Notes under the pieces: model-generated
The model's database searches: none
What the model saw: the letters and a program-made list of their open reading frames with translations, nothing else
Told to the model about the DNA's origin: nothing
Translations under genes and position numbers: made by a program
Assembly (NCBI GenBank): GCA_052032225.1
Contig: JBPEWY010000022.1
Coordinates: 1 to 30,960, forward strand
Source of the DNA: JBPEWY01 sp052032225
Lineage (GTDB): Bacteria > Bacteroidota > Bacteroidia > Flavobacteriales > Flavobacteriaceae
Direction: 5' to 3'
DNA: 30,960 nucleotides
Part shown: piece by piece, positions 1-8,029 of the stretch
Layout: every line of letters starts with the position of its first letter
Numbering within the stretch: position 1 is the first letter of the stretch

Positions 1-63
1 GACATTGGTGCTTATGTGTTTAGCTTAGTTTTAAAAGAAGCGCCTAACACACAAGAATTATAA
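1..63 (+). CDS. 3' end of an unidentified gene (partial)
   Basis: Frame 1 is open from the first base to a TAA stop at 61-63 and encodes a 20-residue tail ending KEAPNTQEL. The upstream part lies outside the window. The tail carries no recognisable domain, so no function is offered. The next gene starts 34 bases downstream on the same strand, so the two could be co-transcribed. Confidence 0.5.
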   Translation, partial: DIGAYVFSLVLKEAPNTQEL

Positions 64-97
64 TACTTTTTTATGCTATATATATTGATAAAACTAG

Positions 98-574
98 ATG
101 ATGAGGAAATTGATTTTTGGTTGTGTTGTTTTAATTTGCTTAAGCTGTACTAACACAAATAGCACTAAAAAAACTACAGTAGATAGTTTGGTTTTCGGAC
201 ACTATTATGGGTTTTGTGTGGAGCAATGCTTTGTGCCGTTTAAGCTTACTAAAACCCAATTAGAAATAGATGGAGACGAAACTTATTTAACCCAAAACTA
301 CACGTTTAAGGCTACAGACACACTTTCTGATACAGCTTTTAACAATGCATTTGCACTTTTGAGCGCTGTACCAACGGACTTGGTTAAAGCCAAGCCCGGT
401 AAAGTTTACGGCTGTCCTGATTGTACAGATCAAGGAGGACTTTATTTAGAAATAACCAAAGGCAATATAACAACAAAAGTTTTTATAGATAATTTTAATA
501 CGCCAGACCAACCAGCGTCTGTTTTAGCGTTTAAAGAGCAAGTTAAAGAGGTTATAAATAAAATTAAACCATAA
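98..574 (+). CDS. DUF6438-like lipoprotein with four-cysteine core
   Basis: This 158-residue protein begins with a lipoprotein signal peptide; the lipobox ends in Cys17 (LSC), so the mature protein should be anchored in a membrane on the periplasmic or outer face. The mature part resembles the small DUF6438 family seen in Bacteroidota, whose function is unknown to me. It carries a CxxxC pair (Cys40, Cys44) after an FGHYYGF segment and a CxxC pair (Cys106, Cys109). These could form disulfides or bind a metal; that is inference. There are two adjacent ATG codons at 98 and 101, and either could start translation. The gene ends at a strong hairpin shared with the convergent carbonic anhydrase gene. 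Confidence 0.75.
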   Translation: MMRKLIFGCVVLICLSCTNTNSTKKTTVDSLVFGHYYGFCVEQCFVPFKLTKTQLEIDGDETYLTQNYTFKATDTLSDTAFNNAFALLSAVPTDLVKAKPGKVYGCPDCTDQGGLYLEITKGNITTKVFIDNFNTPDQPASVLAFKEQVKEVINKIKP

Positions 575-606
575 AAAAAGGGGCTTTTAAAAGCCCCCTT
601 TTTTTG
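573..606. terminator. Bidirectional rho-independent terminator
   Basis: A run of A, then AGGGGCTTTT paired with AAAAGCCCCCT, then a run of T. The symmetric layout gives each convergent transcript (lipoprotein on plus, carbonic anhydrase on minus) a GC-rich hairpin followed by a U tract. Confidence 0.85.
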
Positions 607-621
607 TAAAAAAGTTAACAC

Positions 622-1257
622 TTATAACATTGTAACTTTACCGGTGGTTAAGCTATACACTCCGCCTACAATTTTAATTTCTCCATTGTCTTCCATTTCT
701 TTTAGAATTGGGCTTTTTTGACGGATTCTTTCCATAGTAAGCTTAACATTGTTTTCTATGGTTTTGTTTACAAACTCCGGGTTAGAAGAGTTGGTTTCAC
801 CATCTACTTCTTCGGCAGATTTTTTTACAGCCGGAACAATGTTATCTAGCATAGCTGTAATATTACCTAACTCAACTCCATCGCATGCAGCTTTTACTGC
901 ACCACAAGCTTCGTGTCCTAAAACCAATACTAATTTACTTCCTGCTACTTTGCAAGAGTACTCCATGCTACCCAGAATATCGGTATTTTCAAAATTTCCG
1001 GCTACTCTGGCAACAAATACATCGCCGATAGCTTGATCAAAAATAGTTTCTACAGGAACACGAGAATCTATACACGATAAAATTACCGCTTTAGGAAACT
1101 GTCCGCCTGTGGTTTGCTTAACTAAGGCTAAATTATCTTTAGTATTAGTCTGATTATTTACAAAGCGCTGATTACCACTTAACAGATCTTGTAAAACTGT
1201 ATCGGGTGTTAATGTATCTTGAACCGCTTTGTCTAATGCTTTGTCTATGTGTGCCAT
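622..1257 (-). CDS. Beta-class carbonic anhydrase
   Basis: The 211-residue protein interconverts CO2 and bicarbonate in the cytoplasm. The zinc site of beta carbonic anhydrases is visible: Cys62-x-Asp64-x-Arg66 in SCIDSRVP, and His115 with Cys118 in GHEACGAVKAA. The Asp-Arg dyad of the family is present, and length is normal. No signal peptide is seen. The gene lies 9 bases downstream of a SulP transporter gene on the same strand, so the two are almost certainly one transcript. This pairing is common in bacteria and suggests that bicarbonate imported by the transporter is equilibrated with CO2 for carboxylases. The ATG at 1257 gives a natural N-terminus. The transcript ends at the hairpin at 573-606. 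Confidence 0.95.
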   Translation of the reverse strand: MAHIDKALDKAVQDTLTPDTVLQDLLSGNQRFVNNQTNTKDNLALVKQTTGGQFPKAVILSCIDSRVPVETIFDQAIGDVFVARVAGNFENTDILGSMEYSCKVAGSKLVLVLGHEACGAVKAACDGVELGNITAMLDNIVPAVKKSAEEVDGETNSSNPEFVNKTIENNVKLTMERIRQKSPILKEMEDNGEIKIVGGVYSLTTGKVTML

Positions 1258-1266
1258 AATTTTAAT

Positions 1267-3132
1267 TTATTTTTTTCCGTTAACATGTTCTTTAATCCAT
1301 TTTGTACATTCATTGAATGTTTTAAATATATGCTCTTCAGGAACCAAATCAGGAATAATATCTATTCGTTCCATCATATAGCGTGGCTGTTTCATTAATC
1401 CAACAAATAAAACAGTAATATTGTGTTTCTGGAGTTCAAGCAATACATCTTCCATTGCATACAACCCTGATTGATCCATGTATTGCATTCTGCCCAATCT
1501 AATAACAACCATAGAGGCTGAAGGCGGAATTTGTGCTGCTAATTGCTGGAAGTCGCTTGTAGAACCAAAAAATAAAGGACCTTTTATATGTTTTATAAAT
1601 ACAGACTCTTTTAGATGCTCCGGGAAGTCTTTTTCGTCTGCCCAAGCTCTTTCTTTTGCCAATGGTTTAACATCAGAACGCTCTGCTGTTAAGTCTCCTA
1701 TTCGCTTCATAAAAATTAATGAGGCAATAACTAAACCAACACCAACGGCATTAACTAAGTTCCAAACGCTTGCCAATACCAGTACGGTTAGCATTATCAT
1801 TACTTCAGAACTTAATTTAATTGGTCCTAAGTTGATGTCTTTTGGCATACTTGGGATGGCTTTTAGTCCTTTGTAATCCATTACTCCAATACCAACGGTA
1901 ATTAAGATACCTGCCAATACAGCAGCAGGAATTCTAGAAGCAATCGGACCAAGAGCTAATAAAATTATAAGGAGCATTAATCCGGCGATCATTCCTGAAA
2001 GTCTGGTTTTACCTCCAGATTTAATATTTACAACGGTACGTATAGTAGCACCGGCGCCAGGAATACCACCAAACAAAGCAGCTATACTATTACCTATACC
2101 TTGCCCAACAAGCTCTTTATTTGGCTTGTGCTTGGTTTTGGTCATATTGTCTGCCACTACACTGGTTAAAAGTGAGTCTATTGCACCAAGTAATGCCAAT
2201 GTTAGCGCAGTAAATATATAAGGGGTAACGCTACCTAAACTAAAATTCGTAAAAATTTCGGTTTTAGGCACCGGAAAACCACTCGGAATTTGTTCTATAG
2301 GCTCATATTCTAACCCTAATGCTACTGCAGCACCAGAAACTACAATTAAAGCTACTAAAGTACTTGGTACAGCAGTTGTAATTCGTTTAAAACCGTAAAT
2401 AATAATAATTGTAGCTAAAGCAAGAGCAAGTTCTAACCAATTAATATGTTGCAGCGCTCTTGGTAAAATTTTAAGTGTTCCTATAACACCAGAGGCATTA
2501 TTGGCTGCCAATGTTTTAGACTCTTTTAAAATGTCTTCTTGTGTTATTTTTTCGGCTCTGTTTATGGTTTCTTTAAAGTCTTCTAAAACCAAAATTCCTT
2601 CGCCGGCTTCTTCTTTTAGAATGTTTTCTAAAATAATCTCTTCGGCTTGTGGTTTAAATTGGTTTACGTATTCCTGATCTTCTTTTGGGTAGTATCCTAT
2701 TGCAGGTAAAATTTGTGTTACTAAAATAATTACTCCAATAGCCGTCATGAACCCAGATACTACCGGATAAGGAATGTATTTAATGTATTTTCCTAAGCCA
2801 ATAATTCCTAAACCTATTTGCATTAGTCCGGCTAATAAGAATACTGTTAAAATAGCCGGAAGAGCTTTTTCTACATCGCCATCATTTGCTGCAACCAAGG
2901 TGGCAATAATTACCATACTTACAGCCGTCATAGGAGCTGTCGGACCAGAAATTTGTGTGTTAGTACCTCCAAAAAGGGCAGCAAAGAAGCTTAAGAAAAT
3001 AGCTCCGTATAAACCGGCAGTTGGCCCTAATCCAGACGAAACCCCGAATGCTAGTGCTAATGGTAACGCAACAATACCGGCCGTAATACCTCCAAATGCA
3101 TCTCCCTTAATATTAGAAAATAAATTTTTCAT
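1267..3132 (-). CDS. SulP family anion transporter with STAS domain (probable bicarbonate)
   Basis: The 621-residue inner-membrane protein has the SulP layout: an N-terminal transport domain with many hydrophobic segments (from residue 10 to about 480) and a C-terminal cytoplasmic STAS domain (about 515-615) with the characteristic DQSG turn near residue 548. The SulP signature region is visible near the N-terminus (SSGLGPTAGLYGAI) and in NSIAALFGGIPGAGATIRT. A charged insertion of about 60 residues (roughly 150-215) between membrane segments is longer than in many relatives. SulP proteins carry sulfate, bicarbonate or other anions. The carbonic anhydrase gene 9 bases downstream favours bicarbonate, as in BicA-like systems; that is inference from context, and substrate cannot be read from sequence alone. 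Confidence 0.92.
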   Translation of the reverse strand: MKNLFSNIKGDAFGGITAGIVALPLALAFGVSSGLGPTAGLYGAIFLSFFAALFGGTNTQISGPTAPMTAVSMVIIATLVAANDGDVEKALPAILTVFLLAGLMQIGLGIIGLGKYIKYIPYPVVSGFMTAIGVIILVTQILPAIGYYPKEDQEYVNQFKPQAEEIILENILKEEAGEGILVLEDFKETINRAEKITQEDILKESKTLAANNASGVIGTLKILPRALQHINWLELALALATIIIIYGFKRITTAVPSTLVALIVVSGAAVALGLEYEPIEQIPSGFPVPKTEIFTNFSLGSVTPYIFTALTLALLGAIDSLLTSVVADNMTKTKHKPNKELVGQGIGNSIAALFGGIPGAGATIRTVVNIKSGGKTRLSGMIAGLMLLIILLALGPIASRIPAAVLAGILITVGIGVMDYKGLKAIPSMPKDINLGPIKLSSEVMIMLTVLVLASVWNLVNAVGVGLVIASLIFMKRIGDLTAERSDVKPLAKERAWADEKDFPEHLKESVFIKHIKGPLFFGSTSDFQQLAAQIPPSASMVVIRLGRMQYMDQSGLYAMEDVLLELQKHNITVLFVGLMKQPRYMMERIDIIPDLVPEEHIFKTFNECTKWIKEHVNGKK

Positions 3133-3144
3133 AAAAACAAGTTG

Positions 3145-3221
3145 TTGTTAAACAATTAATTTAAAGTGATAAAAGAATTAAGCAGCTATAACTGCATTTT
3201 TAAACATAGGTTGTTTAACAA
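3145..3221. repeat. 11-bp inverted repeat pair upstream of the SulP gene
   Basis: TTGTTAAACAA at 3145-3155 and its exact reverse complement TTGTTTAACAA at 3211-3221 flank 55 bases of leader just upstream of the SulP start codon. Each arm is also nearly self-palindromic. They could be two regulator sites or fold into one structure in the RNA. The right arm overlaps the 3' end of the small upstream gene. AT-rich content makes chance a real alternative. Confidence 0.35.
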
Positions 3222-3511
3222 TATTCGGGAGGAGGAGAGATGTTTTCTACGCAGAACTCGTAGTAGTTTTTACTGGTAAATTGTGGTAAAAGTGTAAACT
3301 CGTCTAAAAAGAAAGAAGAAATATATTTTTGCGGAGAAACAAAGGTTATTTTTAAATTGGTGTTGGTTTCGTTTTCTTTACTTTCTTCTTCGCTAATATT
3401 AAAAAACACAGAAACATCAAAGTTCTTTTCGACTACTGATACCACAACAGGCGTAATCAAAAAAAACGAAAAAATTAAAGCAAAAAAAACTGCCGTATGT
3501 TTTCTGTGCAT
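3215..3511 (-). CDS. Small single-span protein with PPPEYC C-terminus, unknown function
   Basis: This 98-residue protein has one N-terminal hydrophobic segment (about residues 7-28), then an acidic stretch rich in Glu and Asn (about 38-52), and ends in YEFCVENISPPPEYC. The paired cysteines close to the C-terminus and the proline run look conserved in style with small flavobacterial membrane proteins I cannot name. The codon pattern and a well-placed -7 element 24 bases before the ATG support a real gene. It precedes the SulP and carbonic anhydrase genes by 82 bases on the same strand, so it may share their transcript. A C-terminal cysteine-rich tail facing the periplasm would suit metal or redox chemistry, but nothing here proves that. 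Confidence 0.7.
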   Translation of the reverse strand: MHRKHTAVFFALIFSFFLITPVVVSVVEKNFDVSVFFNISEEESKENETNTNLKITFVSPQKYISSFFLDEFTLLPQFTSKNYYEFCVENISPPPEYC

Positions 3512-3534
3512 AAATTTTTTTGTGTTAAGGCTAA

Positions 3535-3542
3535 CAAATATA
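3535..3542 (-). promoter_or_regulatory. Candidate -7 element (TATATTTG)
   Basis: An exact match to the flavobacterial -7 consensus TAnnTTTG on the minus strand, 24 bases before the ATG of the 98-residue protein. I found no TTG at the ideal 17-23 base spacing, so the -33 half is unclear. It would start a transcript that could run through the SulP and carbonic anhydrase genes. Confidence 0.45.
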
Positions 3543-3581
3543 CTATGTTAAAAACAAAGTAAAGATAACAAATCAATAAAT

Positions 3582-4337
3582 CTATAACTCTTTAAGGTCT
3601 TCCTCTAAAATCCAACCCTCTTTACCATCTGCTAACTCAATTTTTTTCCATCCTTCTAATTGCTCTTCAACTAATACTTTTGTTCCTTCGTGTAACTTAA
3701 AAGCATCGGAGCTATTGTAGTTGGGCTCTGTTTTAACTATGGTTTCTTTTGCAAAAATTATAGCATAGCGTGTTTGCTGTTGTTTGGTTTGCTGTAAAAA
3801 AGCAAAAAGCACACTTATCACTCCAAAAAATAATAATATAAAACTGGTTGCAAAAGTTAATCGTTTAACCTTTGAGTTTGCAGAAAAATAATAAGTTAAA
3901 AAAACAGCTACAAATAGCATTATAAAAACTATACTAACAATGGCCCATTGTTCGTAGTTAAACAATCCAATGGTTTGTTTTCTAAGCTTGCTAAAAACAG
4001 ATTCCGGCATAGGGTTTATAACATCTACAGTCATGTTTTTAGCAAAAGACAAATTGTTTTTAATATCTGAATCAGTTGGGTTTAATTGCAATGCTTTTTC
4101 ATAATAATAAATACTCCAAGCAATATTGTTTAACTTATAATGAGCATTTGCTAAATTGTAGTATAGTGCAGCAGAATGCTCACCACTTTGCAGTATGGAT
4201 TGGTAATTTTCTATTGCTTTATTGTATTCTCCTTTATTGTAATATTTTGTTGCCTCATTAAAAAGCTCATTATTTTTGTTTTGAGCCCATGTTGTAACCG
4301 AAAAAACAACAAGTATAAACAGTAACATTTTTCTCAT
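3582..4337 (-). CDS. batE: BatE: TPR, two membrane spans, SH3 domain
   Basis: The 251-residue last gene product of the bat operon has a signal peptide (about 1-18), tetratricopeptide repeats (about 20-95), two membrane spans (about 131-151 and 160-182) and a C-terminal bacterial SH3 domain (about 190-249, with the GW motif in EGWKKIEL and GKEGWI). This is the standard BatE layout in Bacteroidota. The TPR part should sit in the periplasm and the SH3 part after two spans should also be periplasmic, where it could bind peptidoglycan or partner proteins. It starts 2 bases after the batD stop, implying translational coupling. No clear terminator hairpin follows; the next promoter element lies 40 bases downstream. 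Confidence 0.92.
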   Translation of the reverse strand: MRKMLLFILVVFSVTTWAQNKNNELFNEATKYYNKGEYNKAIENYQSILQSGEHSAALYYNLANAHYKLNNIAWSIYYYEKALQLNPTDSDIKNNLSFAKNMTVDVINPMPESVFSKLRKQTIGLFNYEQWAIVSIVFIMLFVAVFLTYYFSANSKVKRLTFATSFILLFFGVISVLFAFLQQTKQQQTRYAIIFAKETIVKTEPNYNSSDAFKLHEGTKVLVEEQLEGWKKIELADGKEGWILEEDLKEL

Positions 4338-4339
4338 GG

Positions 4340-6106
4340 CTAAATGTGTTTATCTATTAATGATATTACGTGGGCAGCTTTCTGGTAATCTTGCTGCATA
4401 GCCACATTAGAGCTTGGGGTATATCTGGCAACCTCACAACTTGTTAACAAAGCTATAAACTCGTTTACTGCTTTTTCATCTACTTTATTTTCTGTTAAAA
4501 GTGTTTCAATTTTTTCTTTGGTAAAGTCTGATGTTTCTATATGTAACTTTGCCTTTAAATAGTTGTGCAATGCTTTTTCTAACGCTACATAAAAAGCTTC
4601 TTTGTTACCCAGTTCTTTTTTTGCTTTAGACAGGTATTTTTTTGCCAATTTATTAGCTTTTCTGCGCTTATTGCCTTCCACATCGCGTTCAATTTCTTTC
4701 CTCTTTTTACTCACTAAAAATACTATTGGAAGTAAAACTAACGGGCCTAACAATAATGCGTAATACAATGTAGAACCAAAAAAGGATTCTTTATTAATAG
4801 GCTCTAACTTTGGTTTTAGTTTTAAAAATTTAAATTGCTTACCGGCAATAACCGGTTGCTTATAAGATGTGTTTGGAGATGAAGGGGTTGCTGTTCCGGC
4901 TGTTGGCCCCTCGAACACGTCTAAAATTATTTCGTCTGAAGTTAGTGTTTTATAAGTTTCAGATTTAGGATCAAAATACGAAAAAGAAATACTTGGTATA
5001 GGATATTTACCCTTATACTGTGGTACAATGGTGTAGCTGTCCCATACTTTGCCTTGCATTCCGGATAAATTGGTTGATATAGATTGATTAAACTCCGGCT
5101 CGTAAACCTCTAATGATCCCGGAAGGGTTATTTTAGGCATCTCAAAAAGTTTTAAGTTTCCTTTTCCGGAAATCTCTACTTTGGCTTGCAAAGACTCTGA
5201 AGCTTTTAAGGCATCTTTGCTGGTGGTTACACGAAGAGTAAAATCGCCTACTGCTCCGGTAAAATTATCAGGTTTTCCTTTTTCGGGTAATGGTTTTACC
5301 GTGATTGTTTTTTTGCCTGCCGATACAATTTTATTTGCTCTCGCCATTATTCTGCCTCCAAAAAAGTCTCTTCGGTTGGTAGGCACTTCTACCTCAACAT
5401 CAAGCACTAAGGGCTCTATAGTTAATGTGCCTGCTTTTTGCGGGTATAAAACAACTTGTTTTAAAGTAACAAAACGATAGGGTTTTCCTTTGTAGGTGCC
5501 GTTTTCAATTCGTAACCTCTTTATGTCTATATCTTGACTCCAAAAATTATTATAAGTAGGGTTGTCTATTGGTCTGAAATCATTAATATTAACATTGTAG
5601 CTAAAGTAAAGTTTGTAAACTACACTAATAGCTTGGTTTAAGTATGGGTTGGCATTAGAAACTTCGGCTACTAAATGTAAATTGTCTTTTAGGATAGCAT
5701 CAGAGTTCGGGTCTCCATCAGGAGTATCAACGGCATCAGTAACGTTAATTTTAATGGGAGTGGTTTTATACGATTTGCCATCAATTTCTATTACAGCTTG
5801 TTCTATAGTAAAAGTTCCTTTTTGTAGGGGAGCTAAAAAATAAGAGTAGGTTTTAGTAAATGAACGTTTGCCATTTTCCCACGAATGACTAACCATTTGG
5901 TTTGGGCCTCCTACAACTCTAAAGCCCGAAAAAGAAGGAGGTGTAAAATTATCTCCGTCTTTGTTCATTACAAAATCTACACGCAAACGCTCATTAACTC
6001 CCAATGTGTTTTTACTTACCTTGGCTTCAAAGTAAACCGTTTCTTCTTGGGCATATGCCAATAGGGTTGTAAAAAAAATTGTTATGAGAATTATAGTGCG
6101 TTTCAT
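4340..6106 (-). CDS. batD: BatD: periplasmic beta-domain protein with membrane anchor
   Basis: The 588-residue protein has a signal peptide cut near AYAQ (about residue 20), a long periplasmic region of repeated beta-rich domains (about 20-440) typical of BatD (oxygen-tolerance family), one membrane span (about 448-470), and a cytoplasmic helical tail. The tail (from about residue 515, NYLKAKLHIE...) resembles the cytoplasmic helical segment of the second BatD-like protein encoded upstream in this operon. BatD is thought to work with the VWA proteins BatA and BatB in an envelope complex linked to stress tolerance. It lies 32 bases after batC and 2 bases before batE. Confidence 0.93.
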   Translation of the reverse strand: MKRTIILITIFFTTLLAYAQEETVYFEAKVSKNTLGVNERLRVDFVMNKDGDNFTPPSFSGFRVVGGPNQMVSHSWENGKRSFTKTYSYFLAPLQKGTFTIEQAVIEIDGKSYKTTPIKINVTDAVDTPDGDPNSDAILKDNLHLVAEVSNANPYLNQAISVVYKLYFSYNVNINDFRPIDNPTYNNFWSQDIDIKRLRIENGTYKGKPYRFVTLKQVVLYPQKAGTLTIEPLVLDVEVEVPTNRRDFFGGRIMARANKIVSAGKKTITVKPLPEKGKPDNFTGAVGDFTLRVTTSKDALKASESLQAKVEISGKGNLKLFEMPKITLPGSLEVYEPEFNQSISTNLSGMQGKVWDSYTIVPQYKGKYPIPSISFSYFDPKSETYKTLTSDEIILDVFEGPTAGTATPSSPNTSYKQPVIAGKQFKFLKLKPKLEPINKESFFGSTLYYALLLGPLVLLPIVFLVSKKRKEIERDVEGNKRRKANKLAKKYLSKAKKELGNKEAFYVALEKALHNYLKAKLHIETSDFTKEKIETLLTENKVDEKAVNEFIALLTSCEVARYTPSSNVAMQQDYQKAAHVISLIDKHI

Positions 6107-6138
6107 GGCTTTAGTTTAATTCTAAATAGCTTTTTAAG

Positions 6139-6984
6139 TTACCAATCTTTTTCTGTTTTTACTTTTGCTCCTTTTACTTTTTTAGCATTAAGCTTTTCTT
6201 GAACTTTCTTTTCTTCGTTGCTCATAGCTTTTAGCAACGCTTTTATTTGCTGAGGTGAAAGCTGACTTTTTCTTGGTTGTTGCTGTTTGTTTTCTTCTTT
6301 TTTGTCTTGTTGGTTGTTTTGGTTATTATTTTGTTGCTGGTCTTTATTTTCTTGATCTCCTTTGTCTTCTTTATTGTTGTTTTCGTTTTCTTTATCTTCT
6401 TTATTATCTCCTTGCTGGTTTTGATTGTTGTTTTCTCCTTCGCCGTCCTTTTTATCTTTTTGGTCTTTGTTATCGTTGTTGTTTTGATCCTGATCGTTGT
6501 TTTGTTGCTGTTCTTGTTGTTGCTTTTTTAAAAACTCTTTAGCTAAAGCTAAGTTATAACGTGTTTCATCGTCTTCAGGATTATTTCGTAAAGCTTCCTT
6601 ATAGGCTTCTACGGCTTTATCATATTCTTTATTTTGCATAAAAACATTCCCCATGTTATGATAGGCTTTATGCTTTTGTGTTTTGCCTTCTGCTATTTCT
6701 GCTGCTTGTTTGTACTTAGCAAAGGCTTCATAATATTTTTGGTCTTCGTATAAGGTATTACCTAAATTGTAACGCGCTATTGTATTTTTTTGATTAGTTG
6801 CAATTGCCTTACGGTACGTTGCTTCTGCCTGAATTTTATTGTTATCTGTATAAGCTTTATTTGCTTGAAAAGTTAACTCGTTTGATTTTTTTACAGCTTT
6901 ACGGTTTTCTTTGCTTTCTTGTGCAAAGAGAAAGCTGCTTATTAAACAACATAAAAGGCTTAGTATGATTAATTGTTTTTTCAT
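6139..6984 (-). CDS. batC: BatC: TPR protein with long N/Q/D/E/K-rich tail
   Basis: The 281-residue protein has a signal peptide ending near FLFAQ (about residue 21), three to four TPR units (about 33-150, including RYNLGNTLYEDQKYYEA and NMGNVFMQNKEYDKAVEAY), then about 85 residues of Asn, Gln, Asp, Glu and Lys, and a short lysine-rich helical end. TPR units bind other proteins, so BatC is probably the periplasmic scaffold for the BatA/BatB VWA proteins. The ATG overlaps the batB stop by 4 bases (ATGA). The low-complexity tail is encoded by near-repetitive DNA that is prone to length change. Confidence 0.92.
   Translation of the reverse strand: MKKQLIILSLLCCLISSFLFAQESKENRKAVKKSNELTFQANKAYTDNNKIQAEATYRKAIATNQKNTIARYNLGNTLYEDQKYYEAFAKYKQAAEIAEGKTQKHKAYHNMGNVFMQNKEYDKAVEAYKEALRNNPEDDETRYNLALAKEFLKKQQQEQQQNNDQDQNNNDNKDQKDKKDGEGENNNQNQQGDNKEDKENENNNKEDKGDQENKDQQQNNNQNNQQDKKEENKQQQPRKSQLSPQQIKALLKAMSNEEKKVQEKLNAKKVKGAKVKTEKDW
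6262..6522 (-). repeat. Low-complexity segment inside batC
   Basis: About 85 codons encode almost only Asn, Gln, Asp, Glu, Lys and a few Gly. On the plus strand the DNA is a nearly pure run of T, G and C-rich triplets, which creates two long antisense open frames that are artefacts. Slippage or recombination here could change the tail length without breaking the frame. Confidence 0.8.
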
Positions 6985-8021
6985 GCCTGTTTTTCGTTAA
7001 ATAAGTTTAGCCTTTGTAACCAAGCTGTTTTGCGTTCTAAAACAAAAACATCTAACAATAAAAAGAATAATGCAGCACCTAAAAACCACTGAAATTGGTC
7101 TTTATAATCTGCAAATTGTTTAGCCTCGAACTCCTTTTTATCCATTTTTAAAAGCGTCTCTGCTACAAAATTTACCGCATCTTCAGTGTTGCTTCCATTT
7201 ATATAAGCACCATTTCCGTTTGTAGCAATCTCTTTTAATATACTTTCATTAAGTTTAGTGATAACTACCTCGCCATCCGAATCTTTTTTGTAAGTCTCAA
7301 TAATACCGTTTCTTTTTTCAGGAATTGGAGCACCTTTTGTTGTACCAATACCAATAGTGAAAACTTTTATTCCTTCATCTACTGCATCTTCAACAGCTTC
7401 AACTGCTCTATCAGAGTGGTCTTCTCCGTCAGAAACTATTATAAGCACCCTATTGGTCTGATCTTGATCATTGTAATACGTTTTGGCTAACTCAATAGCA
7501 TCGTCTATGGCAGTCCCTTGAGAAGACAGCATATTTGTATTCATGCTTGCTAAAAACATTTTAGCAGCAGCAAAGTCTGTTGTAATTGGTAGTTGCGGGA
7601 AAGCTTGTCCGGCGTATGCTATAATTCCAATTCTATCGCTGGCAAGGTTATTTATAATTTCAGATACAATGCGTTTGGCTTTTTCTAATCTGTTCGGAGC
7701 TATATCTTCGGCTAACATACTTTTAGAAACATCTACTGCAAAAACAATATCTACTCCTTCGCGTTTTACAGTTTCTAATTTTGTTCCAATTTTAGGGTTT
7801 ACCAAAGCAATAGCTAAAGAGGCAAAAGCTAAACAAAGTAACAGCAGTTTTATAACACTTTTATTTGGTGATCTGTTAGGGATTAGCTTTTTAAGCATGG
7901 TTTCTGATGCGAACTTTTTTTGTGCTCGCTTTTTCCATAGCTGCAATACAATGTATCCCACAATAATCAAGGGGATTATTGAGAGTAAATAAAAGTATGA
8001 TGTTTGCTCTAGTTGATACAT
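6981..8021 (-). CDS. batB: BatB: VWA-domain membrane protein
   Basis: The 346-residue protein has two N-terminal membrane spans (about 9-29 and 56-76), a von Willebrand A domain (about 88-290) and a C-terminal span (about 312-332). The metal-ion-dependent adhesion site is intact: Asp97-x-Ser99-x-Ser101, a threonine in GTAIDDA and the SDGEDHSD segment. The A domain between the second and third spans should face the periplasm. BatB pairs with BatA in the bat complex, for which the MoxR ATPase upstream is thought to act as chaperone. It follows batA by 8 bases and overlaps batC by 4. Confidence 0.94.
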   Translation of the reverse strand: MYQLEQTSYFYLLSIIPLIIVGYIVLQLWKKRAQKKFASETMLKKLIPNRSPNKSVIKLLLLCLAFASLAIALVNPKIGTKLETVKREGVDIVFAVDVSKSMLAEDIAPNRLEKAKRIVSEIINNLASDRIGIIAYAGQAFPQLPITTDFAAAKMFLASMNTNMLSSQGTAIDDAIELAKTYYNDQDQTNRVLIIVSDGEDHSDRAVEAVEDAVDEGIKVFTIGIGTTKGAPIPEKRNGIIETYKKDSDGEVVITKLNESILKEIATNGNGAYINGSNTEDAVNFVAETLLKMDKKEFEAKQFADYKDQFQWFLGAALFFLLLDVFVLERKTAWLQRLNLFNEKQA

Positions 8022-8029
8022 TGTTTTTG

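Noticed and set aside
6255..6542. Two long plus-strand open frames with very hydrophobic or cysteine/leucine-rich products
   Set aside because: They are antisense reads of the N/Q/D/E/K-rich tail of batC. The composition mirrors that tail, and there is no promoter or start context of their own.
7543..7992. 149-codon plus-strand open frame opposite batB
   Set aside because: It lies opposite the intact VWA domain of BatB and shows no recognisable domain.
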